64,000 nt of DNA from Chinchilla lanigera (GCF_000276665.1 NW_004955475.1:4044814-4108813); one strand, 5' to 3'. Shown: positions 1 to 13,045, numbered from the stretch's first letter. Made by a program: numbers and translations. Notes: a model not told the origin generated them from the sequence alone.

Positions 1-34
<34 letters not shown>

Positions 35-775
35 AAAAGAGACCAGAAGGAAAAGAAAAAGGAATAAGAAAAGAACAAGAGCAAAAAAGAAACAAAAAAA
101 GAAATGACCTCAAAATATAAAACAAAACAAGACAAAACCCAATCAGACAAGATCAGCATAGTCAATAAGATAAAGAAGGGAGAATAAAAGTACCAAGATT
201 CCTCTGGTGTACACAGTTCTGTGGTAGTGTCCAAGATAGATCCCAGAAGTGTTCTGTGTACTCCAGCCAAGTTTGCCATGAGATTTGTGCTGGGTATGAA
301 GCTGATCTTCCCTCTGTATGTGGGGGCTGGGGCTGGGCTTCTATTGGTGGAGTTCCCCAGAGCCCTTTGATATAGAATGGCAGACCCACCTGCTTCTATT
401 CTGTGTGTCTGTGTGCCGAAGCTCAAGGCTGGTTCACCTAACTTACTAACTGCTGGCTGCTTATTGCTGCTTCAGACTTTTCCACACTGCTGGCCTAGTC
501 TGGACCTGCATTTGTACCCATGCCAGGGCGGGTCTTGCTGGTCACACCTATGTACCTCTGTCAAGACCTGGCCTAGTCTTGCTTGTTGCTTTGCTCCCTG
601 CAGACGTGTGTGAACCCATGCTTGGCCTGGACTCACTGAGTTGCTCTGCCAGGTGCAGACCTGTGTGCACCTGCACTCCGGCTGCCTTCCTTGGTCTCAC
701 TGATTGTTCCACGAACCTCATGTATGTGTGCAGCTGCATCTGGGCTGCCTGGCCTGGTCTCACTGATTCCATAAT
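1..775 (-). mobile_element. 5' end of a minus-strand L1, truncated by the window edge
   Basis: Read on the minus strand, a GC-rich block with tandem units (775 to about 480) is followed by a strongly T/C-rich tract down to position 1. The same order, GC-rich 5' block then T-rich tract, is seen in the 5' region of the L1 at 37956-44724 (near 38280-38400). I infer the start of an L1 whose ORFs lie beyond the left edge. The 30-base A run at 1-30 could instead be the tail of a plus-strand element ending there. No ORF1 or ORF2 sequence is visible, so the call rests on structure only. Confidence 0.45.
560..775 (-). repeat. Tandem units of about 64 bp, probable L1 5'UTR monomers
   Basis: The core ctcactgat/ctcactgag recurs at about 631, 695 and 759, an even 64-bp spacing, each time with tg-rich cytosine-containing flanks (gcctggcct, tgtgtgcac). 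Weaker partial units may extend left to about 480. Open frames across this block on both strands are by-products of the repeat and carry no recognisable protein. Confidence 0.55.
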
Positions 776-2214
776 ACATTTTGATTAAACCATTCTCATT
801 CTTTGGAATTGCCTGGCATGCCTTACTTTTCAGATTTTGGAAACCTGTGAAGGATCTGTCTTTGGTCACTCACATTCCCAATCCTAACTCTTTTCCCTGT
901 GGAAGACACTGGACTTTTCAATAGGGCTGAAGAATGCTGTCTTGAAGGATTATCAGCATAGCTCTTTTGATCTCAAAGCCCCAGAATGGGAAATACAAGC
1001 ACTGTCAAATTGCTTTATAAAAAATAACTATCATGCTGTTCTTTTTCTTGCCATAACATTTGTGTATATAAAGAGGGAATACAGATAAGTTCTGATCCTT
1101 GGCTACCCCAGCATCAGGCTTCCTTTGCCATTTTCAAATATTGTGAGTAAAAGTAAGCCAAGGCATAAGTAACTCTGAATATTTTTCAATTTATATACTA
1201 CCTTACTCTGGAAACTATATACTTCTTCAGGATGAAGATATTTAGCAAGTGATTTTTGTCACTCACTCACCAAAATCACAGATCTACTTTGTTTTATAAT
1301 GTGCCCTTTCTGTCCCGATCATATCTCCTATTTCAATTCTCCTAGGCTCCAAAGTCAAATTCAAATTTTCTTCTGTCCCAAAGAAGCCTCCTCTGACTGT
1401 ACTTTCCAGGTCAAGCTGGTATAGCTACACTTCTCCAAAGATAATCTTTATACACTATACATTTGACAATAAAATCAACATGCTGTTCTAAGCCATTTCT
1501 TTTGTCCAACTATTTAGACTATGTAGACCACTCTGACTTTTTGGTCTTGTCCCAGTCAGGGATTGTCACAGAGATTTCTATAGTCTTCTGTATGACAAAG
1601 GAACAAAGCCCTCTTATGACCTGGTTGCTTGTGGTCTTATTGGGACTGGCATGGCCACATGCTACTTATTAATGCTACTCTTAGTGCCTTCATGGAGGCA
1701 TGGTAAGTATGTACCCCAAGCAGATGCTATTTGGATCATCATAGCTTCCCTGCCTAATGAGATTATTATTTCTAATAAGATTTCAGCTTTCCTTCTTTTT
1801 CCATTTATGCAAGTTGGAGAATATTAAGGGGGGAGTAGTGTTTCACCAAGAGGATCCTGACAATCTGTAGACACATACCTAGGCCCTAGTCCCAGCAAGG
1901 ATCAGGCCCTCAGTGCTGATAATGCATACATTAAAAAGCTTTAAGCTATTTCAATTTGGCCTTAACAGCTATTCCTAGGATCTAAAAAGACATCACAGGA
2001 CATTATGTAAAAATGATGGATGCTGTAATATGGAGAATACAAATGTTTTAGATTTCAGCCTGCTTTTCTTTTTTATCTTCCCTGTACTTTAGAGAGCTCT
2101 GGAACACTACAACTTTTCCTTTAGGAGAAAGCACATGGAGCCAAGGCCGCATTTATATTGGTCATTACTATATTACAGTATATGCAATACATTCTTAATA
2201 CTTAAAACAAAATA
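776..2214. other. No recognised feature (ARHGEF9 downstream intron)
   Basis: AT-rich sequence without a splice-consistent coding segment, a clear repeat family or a long open frame. Presumed old intron. Confidence 0.6.
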
Positions 2215-2387
2215 ATAACAATAATAACACTAAACACTTAAATAGCATATATTAGTGAGGTCCTATCCTAAGTGTTTTGCATTTATTAATTTAAATAATT
2301 CTCATGAAACACTACAAAGTTGGCACTGTTATATTTCCATTTAATGAAGAATTACAGACATACAGCAATTAAGAAACTTACCTAGGA
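2215..2387 (+). repeat. MIR-type SINE
   Basis: The sequence shows the MIR layout: a falling count segment (tcctatcctaagtgttttgc), then aataattctcatgaaac, then a stretch like 'tttaatgaagaattacagac' resembling the MIR 'gatgaggaaactgag' core. It is old and diverged. It ends where the L1 promoter-like array begins. Confidence 0.6.
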
Positions 2388-2705
2388 ACCATCACAAGAA
2401 TGACACTAAGCCCCAGTGAACTATGGGAGCCTCAGTGAGCTGCCTCCTAACACCCTTCCATCACAGGAGTGATACAGAGCCCCAGGGAACTTCAGTAGCC
2501 TTAGTGAGTCACACTCCATCCCCCCACCAATAGCAACACAGCCCCAGTGAAATTCGGGAGTATTGGTGAGACACATACTGCCCCTCTCACCATTACAGGA
2601 GCAACTCTGAGTCCTGGGTAACTTTGGGAACCTCGATGAGCCACACTCTGCCTCCTAACCATGGCAGGAGCAAAGCTGAGCCTTGGTGAAATTCAGGAGC
2701 TTTGA
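2388..2705 (+). repeat. L1 5' tandem array, about 4.7 units of 63-71 bp
   Basis: Units begin near 2388, 2458, 2525, 2588 and 2658. Each carries a form of 'acaggagyra', then 'agccccagtgaa' or a variant, then 'gagyctyrgtgag', then 'tgcctcctaac' or a variant. The array sits directly in front of the ORF1 remnant, where rodent L1 promoters are commonly built from tandem monomers. The units differ from one another by many substitutions, so the array is old. Confidence 0.75.
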
Positions 2706-2749
2706 AAATGTAAAAATGAAGGTGCAAAACTTAATTTCAGTCCTCTACC

Positions 2750-3720
2750 TTCTACATTTCGGAAATGACAGCAAATGAAGTAAGGAAACAAATTCATAAG
2801 GCTATAGAAGAAATGAGATCTGAAATAGTCCCTGAAGTTAAAAAAAATGACAATAATAATGGGCCGGGGATATAGCTCAGCAGCACAAGCACCTGCCTGG
2901 CAAGTACAAGTTTGTGAGTTCAATTCCCAGGCCCCCCCCACAAAATAATAATGAAAGAACTGCTCAGCACATCTAAAGAAGACATAGATAAATAAAGAAG
3001 CATAGAAAAATGATTGAAAACTCAAATGAACAATGGAGGAAAGATTTAGAATACAGGAAACAAATGAAAAGAGATATCCAGAAAATTAAAAATTCCACTG
3101 AAATCTGGCAAAACTGCTTGAATAAAACTGAAGATAGATGTTCAGACCTTGAAGATAGTATTGCAGGTAGCAGTTTGAAAAGAAAGGTCTCTTAAAAATA
3201 ACAAGGAACCAGGAAATAACAAATCAAAAGCTGAAAGATGATGCAAACAAAAACAACATAAGACTGATAAATGTTAATGAAACAGCACGGGTCAACACAA
3301 ATGACATAAAAAGATTACCTATAGAAGTAAAAGACGAAAATTTCCCAAGCATGGAAAAAGATCTGAAATATATCAAGTGAGGCATATAGAACTCCAATTA
3401 GACATAACCAAAATAAATTTATACCCAGAAATGTAAAAATTAAGAATCCAGAAATTCAGGGAAAGAGCAGAATATTAAAAACTGTTAGAGAAAAGAAACA
3501 GATCATGTATAAAGGAAAGCCCATCAGAATCAGAGCATATTTCTCAACCCCAACTATCAAGTCAAGAATAACTTGGAGTGAAGTATTTCATGCCGTGAAA
3601 TAAAGCAACTTCCAATGCTGATGGATGTACCCTGCAAAACTAATCTTCAAAATTAATTGAGAAAAAAGATATCTTCATGACCAAAACAACAGAAGAAATT
3701 CATGACCACCAAACTAACCC
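2750..3720 (+). pseudogene. L1 ORF1 remnant
   Basis: The 61-residue open frame at 3010-3195 is Lys/Glu-rich coiled coil (WRKDLEYRKQMKRDIQ, then NKTEDRCSDLEDSI), typical of the N-terminal half of L1 ORF1p. Further on, in other frames, come segments like the C-terminal RNA-binding region, such as REKKQIMYKGKPIRI near 3490-3530. The ID insertion at 2861 splits the 5' part and several stops follow. ORF1p normally forms trimers that coat L1 RNA; this copy encodes nothing complete. Confidence 0.8.
2861..2942 (+). mobile_element. ID SINE inside L1 no. 1
   Basis: tRNA-like A box 'tatagctcagcagcac' and B box 'gagttcaattccc' are followed by a short C/A-rich tail. It is flanked by imperfect acaataataat-like repeats. 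It splits the ORF1 remnant, so it is younger than the L1. Confidence 0.85.
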
Positions 3721-3876
3721 TAAAGGCTACTGAAATATATTCTAGAAAGAGATAAAACTGACAATTTCAAGGACAACAACAGAAAGGAACTATAAGAAAA
3801 GCAAGCAATTAAACAGAGGGGAAAAGTAGTGAACCAACAGCTAGAATATAACATGACAAAACAAGCCAATGCATAC

Positions 3877-6800
3877 CATTTTCAACCATTAATGTAAATG
3901 GCGTCAATTCACCAATCAAAATAAGCAGACTGGCAGAATGTATCAAGAAACAAAATCCAACAATATGCTGTATACAAGAAACACATTTATCTCAAAAGGA
4001 AATTCACAGATTGGAAGTCAAAGAATGGAAAACAATACTCCATGTCACAGGAACCCAGAAAAAAGAAGGGGTAGTGATTCTCTTCACAATGAATACTAAC
4101 TTCAAACCAGGAAAGATCATAAGAGGTAAAGAAGGTCATTACATATAGTCTAACTATATGTTAGGGGAAAACTGCAAGAGGAAGAGACAACAATCATAAA
4201 TATATATGTACCAAATACAGGAGCACCCAAGTATATGAGGTAAATTTTAACAGGCATGAAAAATCAGATAGGCAGTAACACAGTCATAACAGGGAACTTT
4301 AACACTCCATTGTCATGAACAAATAGATCAATGAGACAAAAAATCAGCAAAGAAATAACAGAACTAAACCAAACTTGTGAACAAATGGACATAGTAGACC
4401 TTTACAGAGTGTTCCACCCAAAAACATTAGAATACACATTCTTCTCAGCTGCACATGGGACATTCTCTAAAATAGACCATATATTAGCACACAGAGCATG
4501 CTTAAGTAAATGAAAAGGAATTGTAATTATCCCATGCATACTATCAGACCATACTGCAATGAAACTGGAAATTACTGACAAAAGAAACTGCAAATACTTC
4601 AAACAGGTGGGAATTAAGTAATACCCTCCTGAACAACCAATGGGTCACAGATGAATTTAAAGAAGCAGTTAGACTATATTAAAATCAAATGAAAATTCAG
4701 ATGCAATTTCCCAGAACCTTTGGGATACAATGAAAACAGTCCTCAGAGGGAAATTTATAGCTGTGAATTCATGCACCAGGAAAACAGAATGAGCACAAAT
4801 AAACAATAATACACTGAACCTCAAGCTTCTAGAAAAAGAAGAACAAGTGAAGCCTAAAGCCCAAACAAGCAAGAAAATTATAAGATTAGGGCAGAAATGA
4901 ACACAACTGAGATGTAGAAAACAATACAGAGAATCAATGAATTGAAGAGTTGGTTCTTTGAAAGAATAAATGATGTTGATAAACTCCTAGCCAACCTTAT
5001 CAAAAAAAGGAGAGATAAAACTCAAATTCATATAAGAAGGAATGTAAAGAATGCAATCACTAAAGATCAAGTAGCAATTAAGAAGAGCATCAATACCCAC
5101 TTCAAAATGTTTACTCTGATAAGATGAAAAACAGGAAATTGACAGATTCCTAGATACATATTAATTACCAAAATTGAATCAAAAAGATATAAAATATTGA
5201 ATAACACAATATCAGTGAATGAAATTGAAAATGTAATAAAAAATACAACAAAAAGCCCAGATCCTGATGGATTCACAGCTGAATTCTATAAGAAATTTGG
5301 AGAAGATTTAATGCCAATTCTTCTCAAACTCTTTAATGAAAATGAAAGGGAAGCAATTCTCCATAACTCATTCATGGAGGCAAATATTACCCTGATAACA
5401 AAACCAGAGAAAAACCCAACTAAAAAAGAGAAGTATAGGCCAATCTCCCTAATTAACACAGAAGCAAAAATTCTCAATAAAACACTAACAAATAGAATGC
5501 AGCAAATCATCAAGAAGGTTACGCATCATGACCAAGAGGGATTCATCCCAGGAATGCAGGGATGGTTCAATATATGCAAATGTATAAATGTTATACACCA
5601 TATCAATAGAACCAAAGACAAAAATCACATGATCATCAGAATAGATGCAGCAAGAGCATCTGATAAAGTCCAACACTCATTCATGATAAAAACTCTACAG
5701 AAAATCAGCATAGATGGTTTTTAATTCACTCTAATAAAAGCCATCGATGACAAACCAACAGCCAACATAATAGTAAGTGGACAAAAACTGAGAGCTTTCT
5801 TTCACTTTAAAATCAAGAACAAAACAAGCATGCCCACTGTCACCACTCTTATTCAATATAGTCCTGGAAGCATTAGCCAAAGCAATTAGACAAGAGAGAG
5901 AAATAAAAGGAATAAGGATAGGAAAGGAAGAAGTTAAATTCTCACTATTTGCAGATGATGATACTCTACATAGAAGACCCCCAAATCACCAAAAGGCTTA
6001 TAGATTTAATAACAAAATTCAGTAGCATAGGTGGATACAAAGTCAACCCTCTACAACCATACCTTTCACAATGGCACCCAAAAAAAACAGTTACTTAGGA
6101 ATTAATCAAAGAAAGGAAGTAAAAGTTCTATACAGTGAAAATTACAGTAGTCTGAAAAAGAGATTGAAGAGGATTTCTGAAAATGGAAAGATATTATTTG
6201 CTCATGGATATGATAATGGCCATTCTCCCAAAATTGTTATACAGATTCAATGCAATTCCAAGTAAAATACCATTAGTATAGTTTATAGATCTAGGCAAAA
6301 CATTCCTAAAATTCATCAGGACAAGAAGAAAGTTAAAATAATAGAAGTAAACCTGGGCAACAAAGGAAGGCAGGTAGGATCACAATCCTTGACTTTAAAT
6401 TACACTATGAAACTACTGTGACAAAATCTGCATGGTACTGGCAAGAAATAACCCAGACCTGCAGATCAATGGAACAAATTAGAGGATTCAGCCCTGATGA
6501 CAAACAATCTCAGCCACCTTTCTTTGACAAAGGGGCCAAACATATTCACTGGAAGAAAGATAACCTCTTCAATAAATGGTGTTGGATACTGGCATTTCCC
6601 ATGTTGACGACTAAAATTAAACCCATATCAATAAAAAAAAAAACACCCAAATCTATCATCATGTACTAAAATAAAGTCAAAATGGATCAAAGATCTAAAT
6701 ATTAAAACAGAAACTCTCAATCTGCTGGACGCAAAAGTAGGAAGAAATATTGAAGACAGAGGGCCAGGCGGACTTCATGAAGAAAAACCAAACTGCATAG

Positions 6801-7735
6801 GAAATACTTAAAAGAATCAACAACCTGGAGCTCATCTTATTGAAAAGTTTTTGCACATCAAAAGAAATCACCAACAGAGTAAAAAGAAAACCCACAAATT
6901 GGGAAAAAATTTTAGCCAACTGTGCCTCGGACAAAGAACTTCTATCTAGAACATATGAAGAACTTTTAAAAAATATCAGGACCCAAACTTCAAAGACCAA
7001 ATCAAAAAATCGGCATCTGGCTGGGTGTGGTGGCACATGCCTTCAGTCCCAGCACTCACAAGGCTGAAGCAGGAGGATCATTGCAAGTTCCAGACCAGCC
7101 TGAGCTACAATGTGACCTGAAGGCAAGCCTGAACTGCATAGTGAGATCCTGTTTCAAAAAGACAAAAAAGAATGGGCATCTGAGATGAATACATACTTCT
7201 CAGACGAAGAAATACAAGTGGCAAATAAATATATGAAAAAATGTTCAACATCGTTGGTCATTGGAATAATGCAAATTAAAACAACGCGGAGATTCCATTT
7301 CACCCCAGCAAGAATGGCTATCATTAAGAAATCAACCAATAACAAATGTTGGAAGGGCTGTGGGGAAAAAGGAACACTTCTCCACTGTTAGTGGGAGTGT
7401 AGCCTGGTGAAACCACTGTGAAAATCTGTATGGAGATTTCTCAAAAAACTAGGATTAAAGGTCTCACTTAACCCAGCTATTCCCTTTGCTGTTATTTTTC
7501 CAGAAGAACTGAAACCAACACAGCAGAGAGATACATGTGCACCCATGGTGTTAGCAGTATAATCTGTCATAGCTAAAAACAAGCCAAATGAACATCAACT
7601 GAGGAATGCATTAAAAAATTGTGGTACTTTTATACAATGGAGTATTACTCAGCTATTAAAAAATAATTTTGATGCTTTTATAGGTAAATGAATGCAACTA
7701 GAGATGATACTCATATGTGAAATAAATCAGACTCA
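3877..7735 (+). pseudogene. L1 ORF2 remnant (endonuclease, RT, C-terminal region)
   Basis: The endonuclease start is clear near 3880-4020 (INVNGVNSPIK, then NPTICCIQETHLS). The longest intact stretch, 5197-5724 (175 codons), is [20 protein letters not shown], then YRPISL, then [17 protein letters not shown]. The catalytic FADD is encoded at 5948-5959 but a base is missing just after it, shifting the frame (family form FADDMILY). The C-terminal region follows to about 7735, interrupted by the B1 at 7019. Multiple stops make it non-functional. Confidence 0.88.
7019..7170 (+). mobile_element. B1-type SINE inside L1 no. 1 ORF2
   Basis: 7SL-derived body beginning 'gctgggtgtggtggcacatg', with the internal quasi-duplication usual for B1 and an A-rich end. 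An imperfect target duplication flanks it: tcggcatctg (to 7018/7019) and tgggcatctg (7173-7182). Confidence 0.85.
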
Positions 7736-8289
7736 TGTAAACATTGTCTTGTCTCCCTAGTGCAAGACCCTGAAAAAGAGTAAATAAAATCCAAAAAGTA
7801 CAACAGATATTGTTAAAGGAAAAGAAACTGCTCAAAAGGAAGGAACAACTGGGACAAGTGAAAGGAGAAAAGAAAGAAAGTAAAATGGAAAAATATATAT
7901 GTACATACAAGGATAGCTGGGATAATTGTACTCCTGATTTCTATTGGTTTATTGAAAGGAACTGTTAATGCTTAATTTTTTCTTTTTAATTTTTTGACCA
8001 ATTTTGCATGCTTATATCTGGCTATATGATCAACTAACTTAAAGACAACTATATGCAACAAAACAACCACAGTAAAATTCCTATCACCTTGTTCAGTGAA
8101 ATTCTGTGTTGTTTCTTATGTTATTTTATTAGTTTTTATTCTCTTAAAAAAAATTAAAAAATAAATTACCGAAAAAAGAGAAACTGATCCAGGAATAAGA
8201 GATACTATGCAGGACAGTTGAACTTTGGTGAGTCTGTGGTATAAGACTCCAACATCTGTGCCTTTGTTTAACCAAAGTACTATTCCGCC

Positions 8290-8480
8290 TTCTAATACAA
8301 ATTTACTGAAATAATGATCAGTATCACTGCATATAGTTAACACATTCAAAATACTTACTATGTGCCAAGCATTACACCTGCATTGTCTCATTTAATGCTC
8401 AGAATCTTCTTTCCTCGTAGATACTGTTATGATTCTATTTTGCAAACGAGTAGATACTTATAGGCATAGTGAGTTTGGCC
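8290..8480 (+). repeat. MIR-type SINE
   Basis: Diagnostic wording 'ttactatgtgccaagcatt', then 'gtctcatttaatgctcagaa', then a 'ttttgcaaacgag' segment. This is the MIR core order on the plus strand. Confidence 0.75.
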
Positions 8481-9369
8481 AGTGTTAGATGGCCCTTGGG
8501 AGAAGTAGGGCTGAAGGGCCCTAGTCTGGTCCTATTTACCCATGCTCTTAAGATTATATTTCACCACTGTGTTCTAGCTCAGGTGGTTCTTTTTCATAGC
8601 TTTCTGAGATGAGTAGTATTATCCGCTTGATTTGACAGTGAGAAAAACAAAGACAAAGTTAAACAAGTGGCCTACATTTATATAAATTAGTAAGAGTTAC
8701 AATCTAGTACCTAGGTATTCTGATTTCAAATTTCTACCTTTTTTCTGTGCCATTACCATTTGTTATTGCTACTGTTGTATTTGGGAGTTGTTCCAAATAG
8801 TTTATCTTCCAACTCTGACCCTTTGGTGCAAAGAGAAACGGTATAAATGCGAAAATTTCCCTGAATATGCACTGTACAACATTGTTACATGCTATTTAAT
8901 TATTGTTTCTCAGAATATGGTGAAATCAGCAGAAATATAGGGCAGTTGTGACACAGGGGAGAAGGGAGCATGTCCAGACTGGCAAAACTGAGGGCAGAAG
9001 AGGCAGAAAAATGTCTGTTTGGGGCAAATATTGTGTTGTGGGAACTCAATGGGTGCTAGGGAAAAAGAGGATATACTCCTATTCACAGTGCATTGTCTAA
9101 GGGAAAAAAGAAAAGGGAGGAAGTACTCCCAAACCATCAAAACAATTTCAAAATATTCATATCAGGAAGAATATAGTAAAATGTGCAAAACAAAATAACA
9201 AGGCACTGAGACAGCCAGCACAAAGGATAAGGAGAACAAAAAGGTTGTCTTGATTTTTCAAAAGAAAAGTAACAGGAGAATGCACAGCAGAAGTTAAAGA
9301 AGGGGGTCACATAATTATACACCACTGATGTTTTCCCATATACTAAAATTGACATTTTAAAAGCGCCTT

Positions 9370-9400
9370 CACACATACACACACACACACACGCACACAA
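9370..9400 (+). repeat. (CA)n microsatellite
   Basis: About 30 bp of CA dinucleotides with single interruptions. Confidence 0.9.
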
Positions 9401-10282
9401 CCTCACACAGAAACAAGCTACAAACTTTACAAGCTGTTCAAACTGTTATGACAGGCTTATTCAATTTCAACTTCTGATGTATAAAATGGACCGTTTTTTG
9501 TATACCTGACTGGGAAGTAAGAGAAATTTATCAATTGGACCACATGAACTGGAAAAGAGATTGGATAGAGTATTTCAATGTCTCATATATTGTCCCTGGC
9601 AAGGAATCTTGTAGCCCATATTTGGGTACAATTAGTGATGAGAACTTCAGTACCTTACAAGACTATTTTTTAATGGAGACAGGGGAAGATTAAGACTAAT
9701 GAACAACTATTAAATGCCAGATACTCTAACAGGTATTTTATTTTCATTGATTTCTATGGGGACATTGGCCAGAATTATGTGTGAGATGGATGTGCAGAGA
9801 TAAGGGCTTTTGGAGCCACAAGCCCTGAACATCAAAGAATGCATGGTTAGAGATTAAAAACCAGCCTACCAGGGGTACAAATCCAAGTAGGATCCAAACA
9901 CATTGCCTTAAGGAATGAATGCTCTATGGGGAGGCCCTCGTCCTCCACATACTGTGATTTATTACTTAGATTGATCCTAAAATTGGTCATGTAACAGACT
10001 ACTCTGAACTTCCCCTGTCCTTTCCCTGAAGCCTACGTGATTTCCTGCACACACATTCTTCTTTTTTATCTTTATCCTTGCTTCCTGGTTCTTTCAATAA
10101 AAAGCCACAGAAGCTTCAGTTCAGGGCTGTCTTTATGAAACTCGTACTGAAGAGTCTCAGTTAAGGGCAGTCCCTCTGGGCCTTCCTGAAGTTTCAATTG
10201 GACATGGACTCCGAGTAATCTCTCATCCTTTGTGCAATGCCATAGTAATAAACTGCAGCAGATTTCACTTATTTTTTGCAAC

Positions 10283-10430
10283 CCATCTGTAAGGTATCCT
10301 CGCCATTTTATGAATGATATAATGAAAGCATAGGAAATTAAAAGTCACTTGCTTCAAATAACACAGTACGTACTGGAATAGCGATTTGCACCCAGAATTA
10401 TCTAAGTGTAAAGTTAATGCTTCATCTACT
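10283..10430 (+). repeat. Probable MIR-type SINE, diverged
   Basis: 'gccattttatgaatgatata' followed by 'aagtcacttgcttcaaataacacagta' in the MIR core order (quoted in part). Confidence 0.5.
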
Positions 10431-10711
10431 ACTTCACATTTCTTTTCTCTGCAATGAAATCCTGGGAGAGTCTGAAATGCCAGAATGAAATCCAAATATT
10501 CTCTATTCCCTTCAGTCTTTCCATCAACTAGTCTAATTACTAGCAAAAATAAGAAATGATGCTTTGTGGGACATAATTTGCTTTTAGGAAATCAATGCTA
10601 ACTCAACATGGTCACTGCATCTCTTTCTAAATGTTCACAAATTGTTTAATAATTGGTTATAGAATTCTCATAAGTTCAATGGCAGTAATGACATAGAAGT
10701 TTCCAGTGTGC

Positions 10712-10945
10712 AATCTAGAAAGTAACTTTGACTGGATTCGTTTCCTGGCTTGATCATTTATCGGTCAATATTCCTTGGGAAAACTAAATGACTCCTCTGT
10801 ATTTGACTTTACGTATCTTGAAAATGGAAAAAACCATAGTGCCTAATGACAGATTTGTTGTGAGGATTAAATTAAGTTAATGAATGTAAAGTTCTTAGAA
10901 TAGATTCACAGAGGCACTTAATAAATGCTGGTTCATTATTTTATT
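10712..10945 (+). repeat. MIR-type SINE, long copy
   Basis: Contains 'ttgttgtgaggattaaatta', then 'aaagttcttagaatag', then 'cacttaataaatgctggttc'. This is the classic MIR 3' half in plus orientation and the best-preserved MIR in the window. Confidence 0.85.
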
Positions 10946-12734
10946 GTCAGTCTATATTTTCCAGAAATATATTAGTTTATGCTTTGAAAATGGGTACATT
11001 TTCCCATCTATAGTGCTCTCATAGATTTCAGGGGACCCATAATTCTCCCAAGTTTACCATAGCAATTCCACTGAGGACATGTAAGAGTTAAATGCTCAGA
11101 CATGATTATTTGAAAATTACACCATACTTAATTTTTGTTAGATAACAAACCTCATAAAGGCAGATCTGGCTGGTACAGAGTAGGGACTTAAAACATAATT
11201 CAGAGTACTAATGTGCTTTATTATAACCTCAGATCTTTTGTGCTTCTATTGTCTTTTAGTCAGATTTATCCTCTCTTTGCCTTGACAGCAAAAGAATTTG
11301 TGTTCTAACACTAAACCATCTGCTCAGGTAGGGGACTGTCAGATTATCACTTATTATTTTTCTGTTATTTGAATAGATCTTCAAAATTGTCTTGAACACT
11401 TTGAAAACTAATTTTGATTCATTCTAAGACTCATGAAGCTCTTTTTGTCAGTCTTGTTAAATATAATATGTAAAGCACTGTTTATGTAACCACTTGCTAG
11501 GGGCCTTTATTTCCCCCTTTTGAAACATTAGCTCATTCAGAAAGCTTAAGGTAGTCACATTCAATAGTTTAGCTTCTTTTACCCTCTTTCTTCCTTGTAA
11601 AAAATTACCGAGTTTTTGGGAGTCCACATAATTTGTGATCCTGATGTGAGTGGAGTGAAGTGAAGCCTTAAGGACTCACCTCACTGTAGTACCAGCCCTT
11701 CCTTTCCTTTGTCAAAGGAATCTTTATCTTCAGGAAGCTTCATCTATTTCTCTCAGCTCTATTTTAAGAAGATAGTTTTCTATAGTAATGGCAAGAGGTC
11801 CTTAAATAACTTGACAAACAAAATATTTTGTCTCTGTGCATAACTTTTTTTCACTATATGATCATTTTTCAAATTTAACCCATTTGACAAGTAGAAAGGA
11901 CTGTTACAGATATCAAATGAAAATCTGCAACTGTGGCCTCAACACCAACATCAGACAGTTTTAATGCCCTTTGTAAAAATAAGCTGTCGCTGCTCATTCT
12001 CTAGGAAACCAGTTAACAACGACCCACATAGGTGGAGTTAGCAACCTATATACACTAGACTCTAGACTGGCTTTGCTCTGGGGGATAAGGCTTAAAGTTC
12101 TCACTCGATGAAAGTTCTCATGTGAATGCAGCTATGACTGTCATAATGTTTCTCTTGTTTTTGTCATTCTTGTTGCCTATTTATCCCATGCCAACAGTTT
12201 GGCTTTTTGGACTCTACTAATTCTCCATTGACTTCTAGTTTTTTCCTAATCCCTGGTTCCTACTAGCTGGTTTAGAGTTGACTGATCATTCTATTTTCAT
12301 TGTTCCTTGGCTGCTAAACTGACCCTATCATTCATTTTGTTTCAGTCTCTTTATTCTTAGCCCCCGCCTCACTGCTTTGCATCTAGGTCGTGGCCCTGTG
12401 TTTTAGAGCTACTGCTTTACAGAACTCAGTTTTACATTTTACTTAGAATAACTACAGGCTTTCCTGATGCCCAGATTAACATAGGCTTAAAAATTGAAGT
12501 TTTTAATTCTTTACTAACTCTGTGACTAATTACTGTATTAACATATTTTAAAGGGAAAGATGGGTACATGCTTGTTGGTAGCATGGCTGATATGCTGATT
12601 ATTTCCTAAATTAACCTTCAAAAGTTCTAACTTTTGATTGTATGGAAGATCTGGGAAGAGCTGGAGGAATTGAAAAAGTATATTGTTATTTTGCTGAGAT
12701 TTATACAAGTTTTTTCTCCTCCAGAGTCAGCTCC

Positions 12735-12827
12735 TGGGCCGGGATGTAGCTCAGCGGCACAAACTCCTGCCTGGTAAGCGCAAGGTCCTGAGTTCGACTC
12801 CCCGTACCAAAAAAAAAAAAAAAAAAA
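12735..12827 (+). mobile_element. ID SINE with perfect 13-bp target duplication
   Basis: Core 'gatgtagctcagcggcac' and 'gagttcgactcc' with a long A tail. Flanking cagagtcagctcc is repeated exactly at 12722-12734 and 12831-12843. Confidence 0.95.
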
Positions 12828-13007
12828 TGACAGAGTCAGCTCCAGACTGAGGTAGTTATTGTCCTCATTAACCAGTTAGATATTGGTTCCAGAAATGGCA
12901 CTCAGAGCTTATTGCCAAATGCTGGGGCAGTATCAATCTAAGCTTAATTTGTTCCCTCAACCTACTGTCAAAGTCAAATGGATAATCATTTTTGTACAGT
13001 ATACACA

Positions 13008-13008
<1 letters not shown>

Positions 13009-13045
<37 letters not shown>

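Larger units (their letters stand above)
2388..8168 (+). mobile_element. Nearly complete but decayed L1 retrotransposon (L1 no. 1)
   Basis: In order: 5' tandem array (2388-2705), ORF1 remnant (about 2750-3720), ORF2 remnant (about 3877-7735), 3'UTR and A-rich tail (about 8145-8168). Stops and frameshifts are scattered through both ORFs, so it cannot move by itself. An ID element (2861) and a B1 element (7019) have landed inside it. It lies antisense to ARHGEF9. No convincing target-site duplication was found. Confidence 0.88.

Noticed and set aside
2388..2705. CRISPR-like array
   Set aside because: The repeats are contiguous, diverged, without spacers, in a mammalian L1 leader.
5197..5724. 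175-codon RT-like open frame as a live gene
   Set aside because: It is only the best-preserved piece of a decayed L1 ORF2; the frame breaks before and after, including just past the FADD motif.
10072..10546. Two adjoining minus-strand open frames of 69 and 93 codons
   Set aside because: No recognised domain; the second overlaps a diverged MIR, and they do not match the missing ARHGEF9 PH exon.
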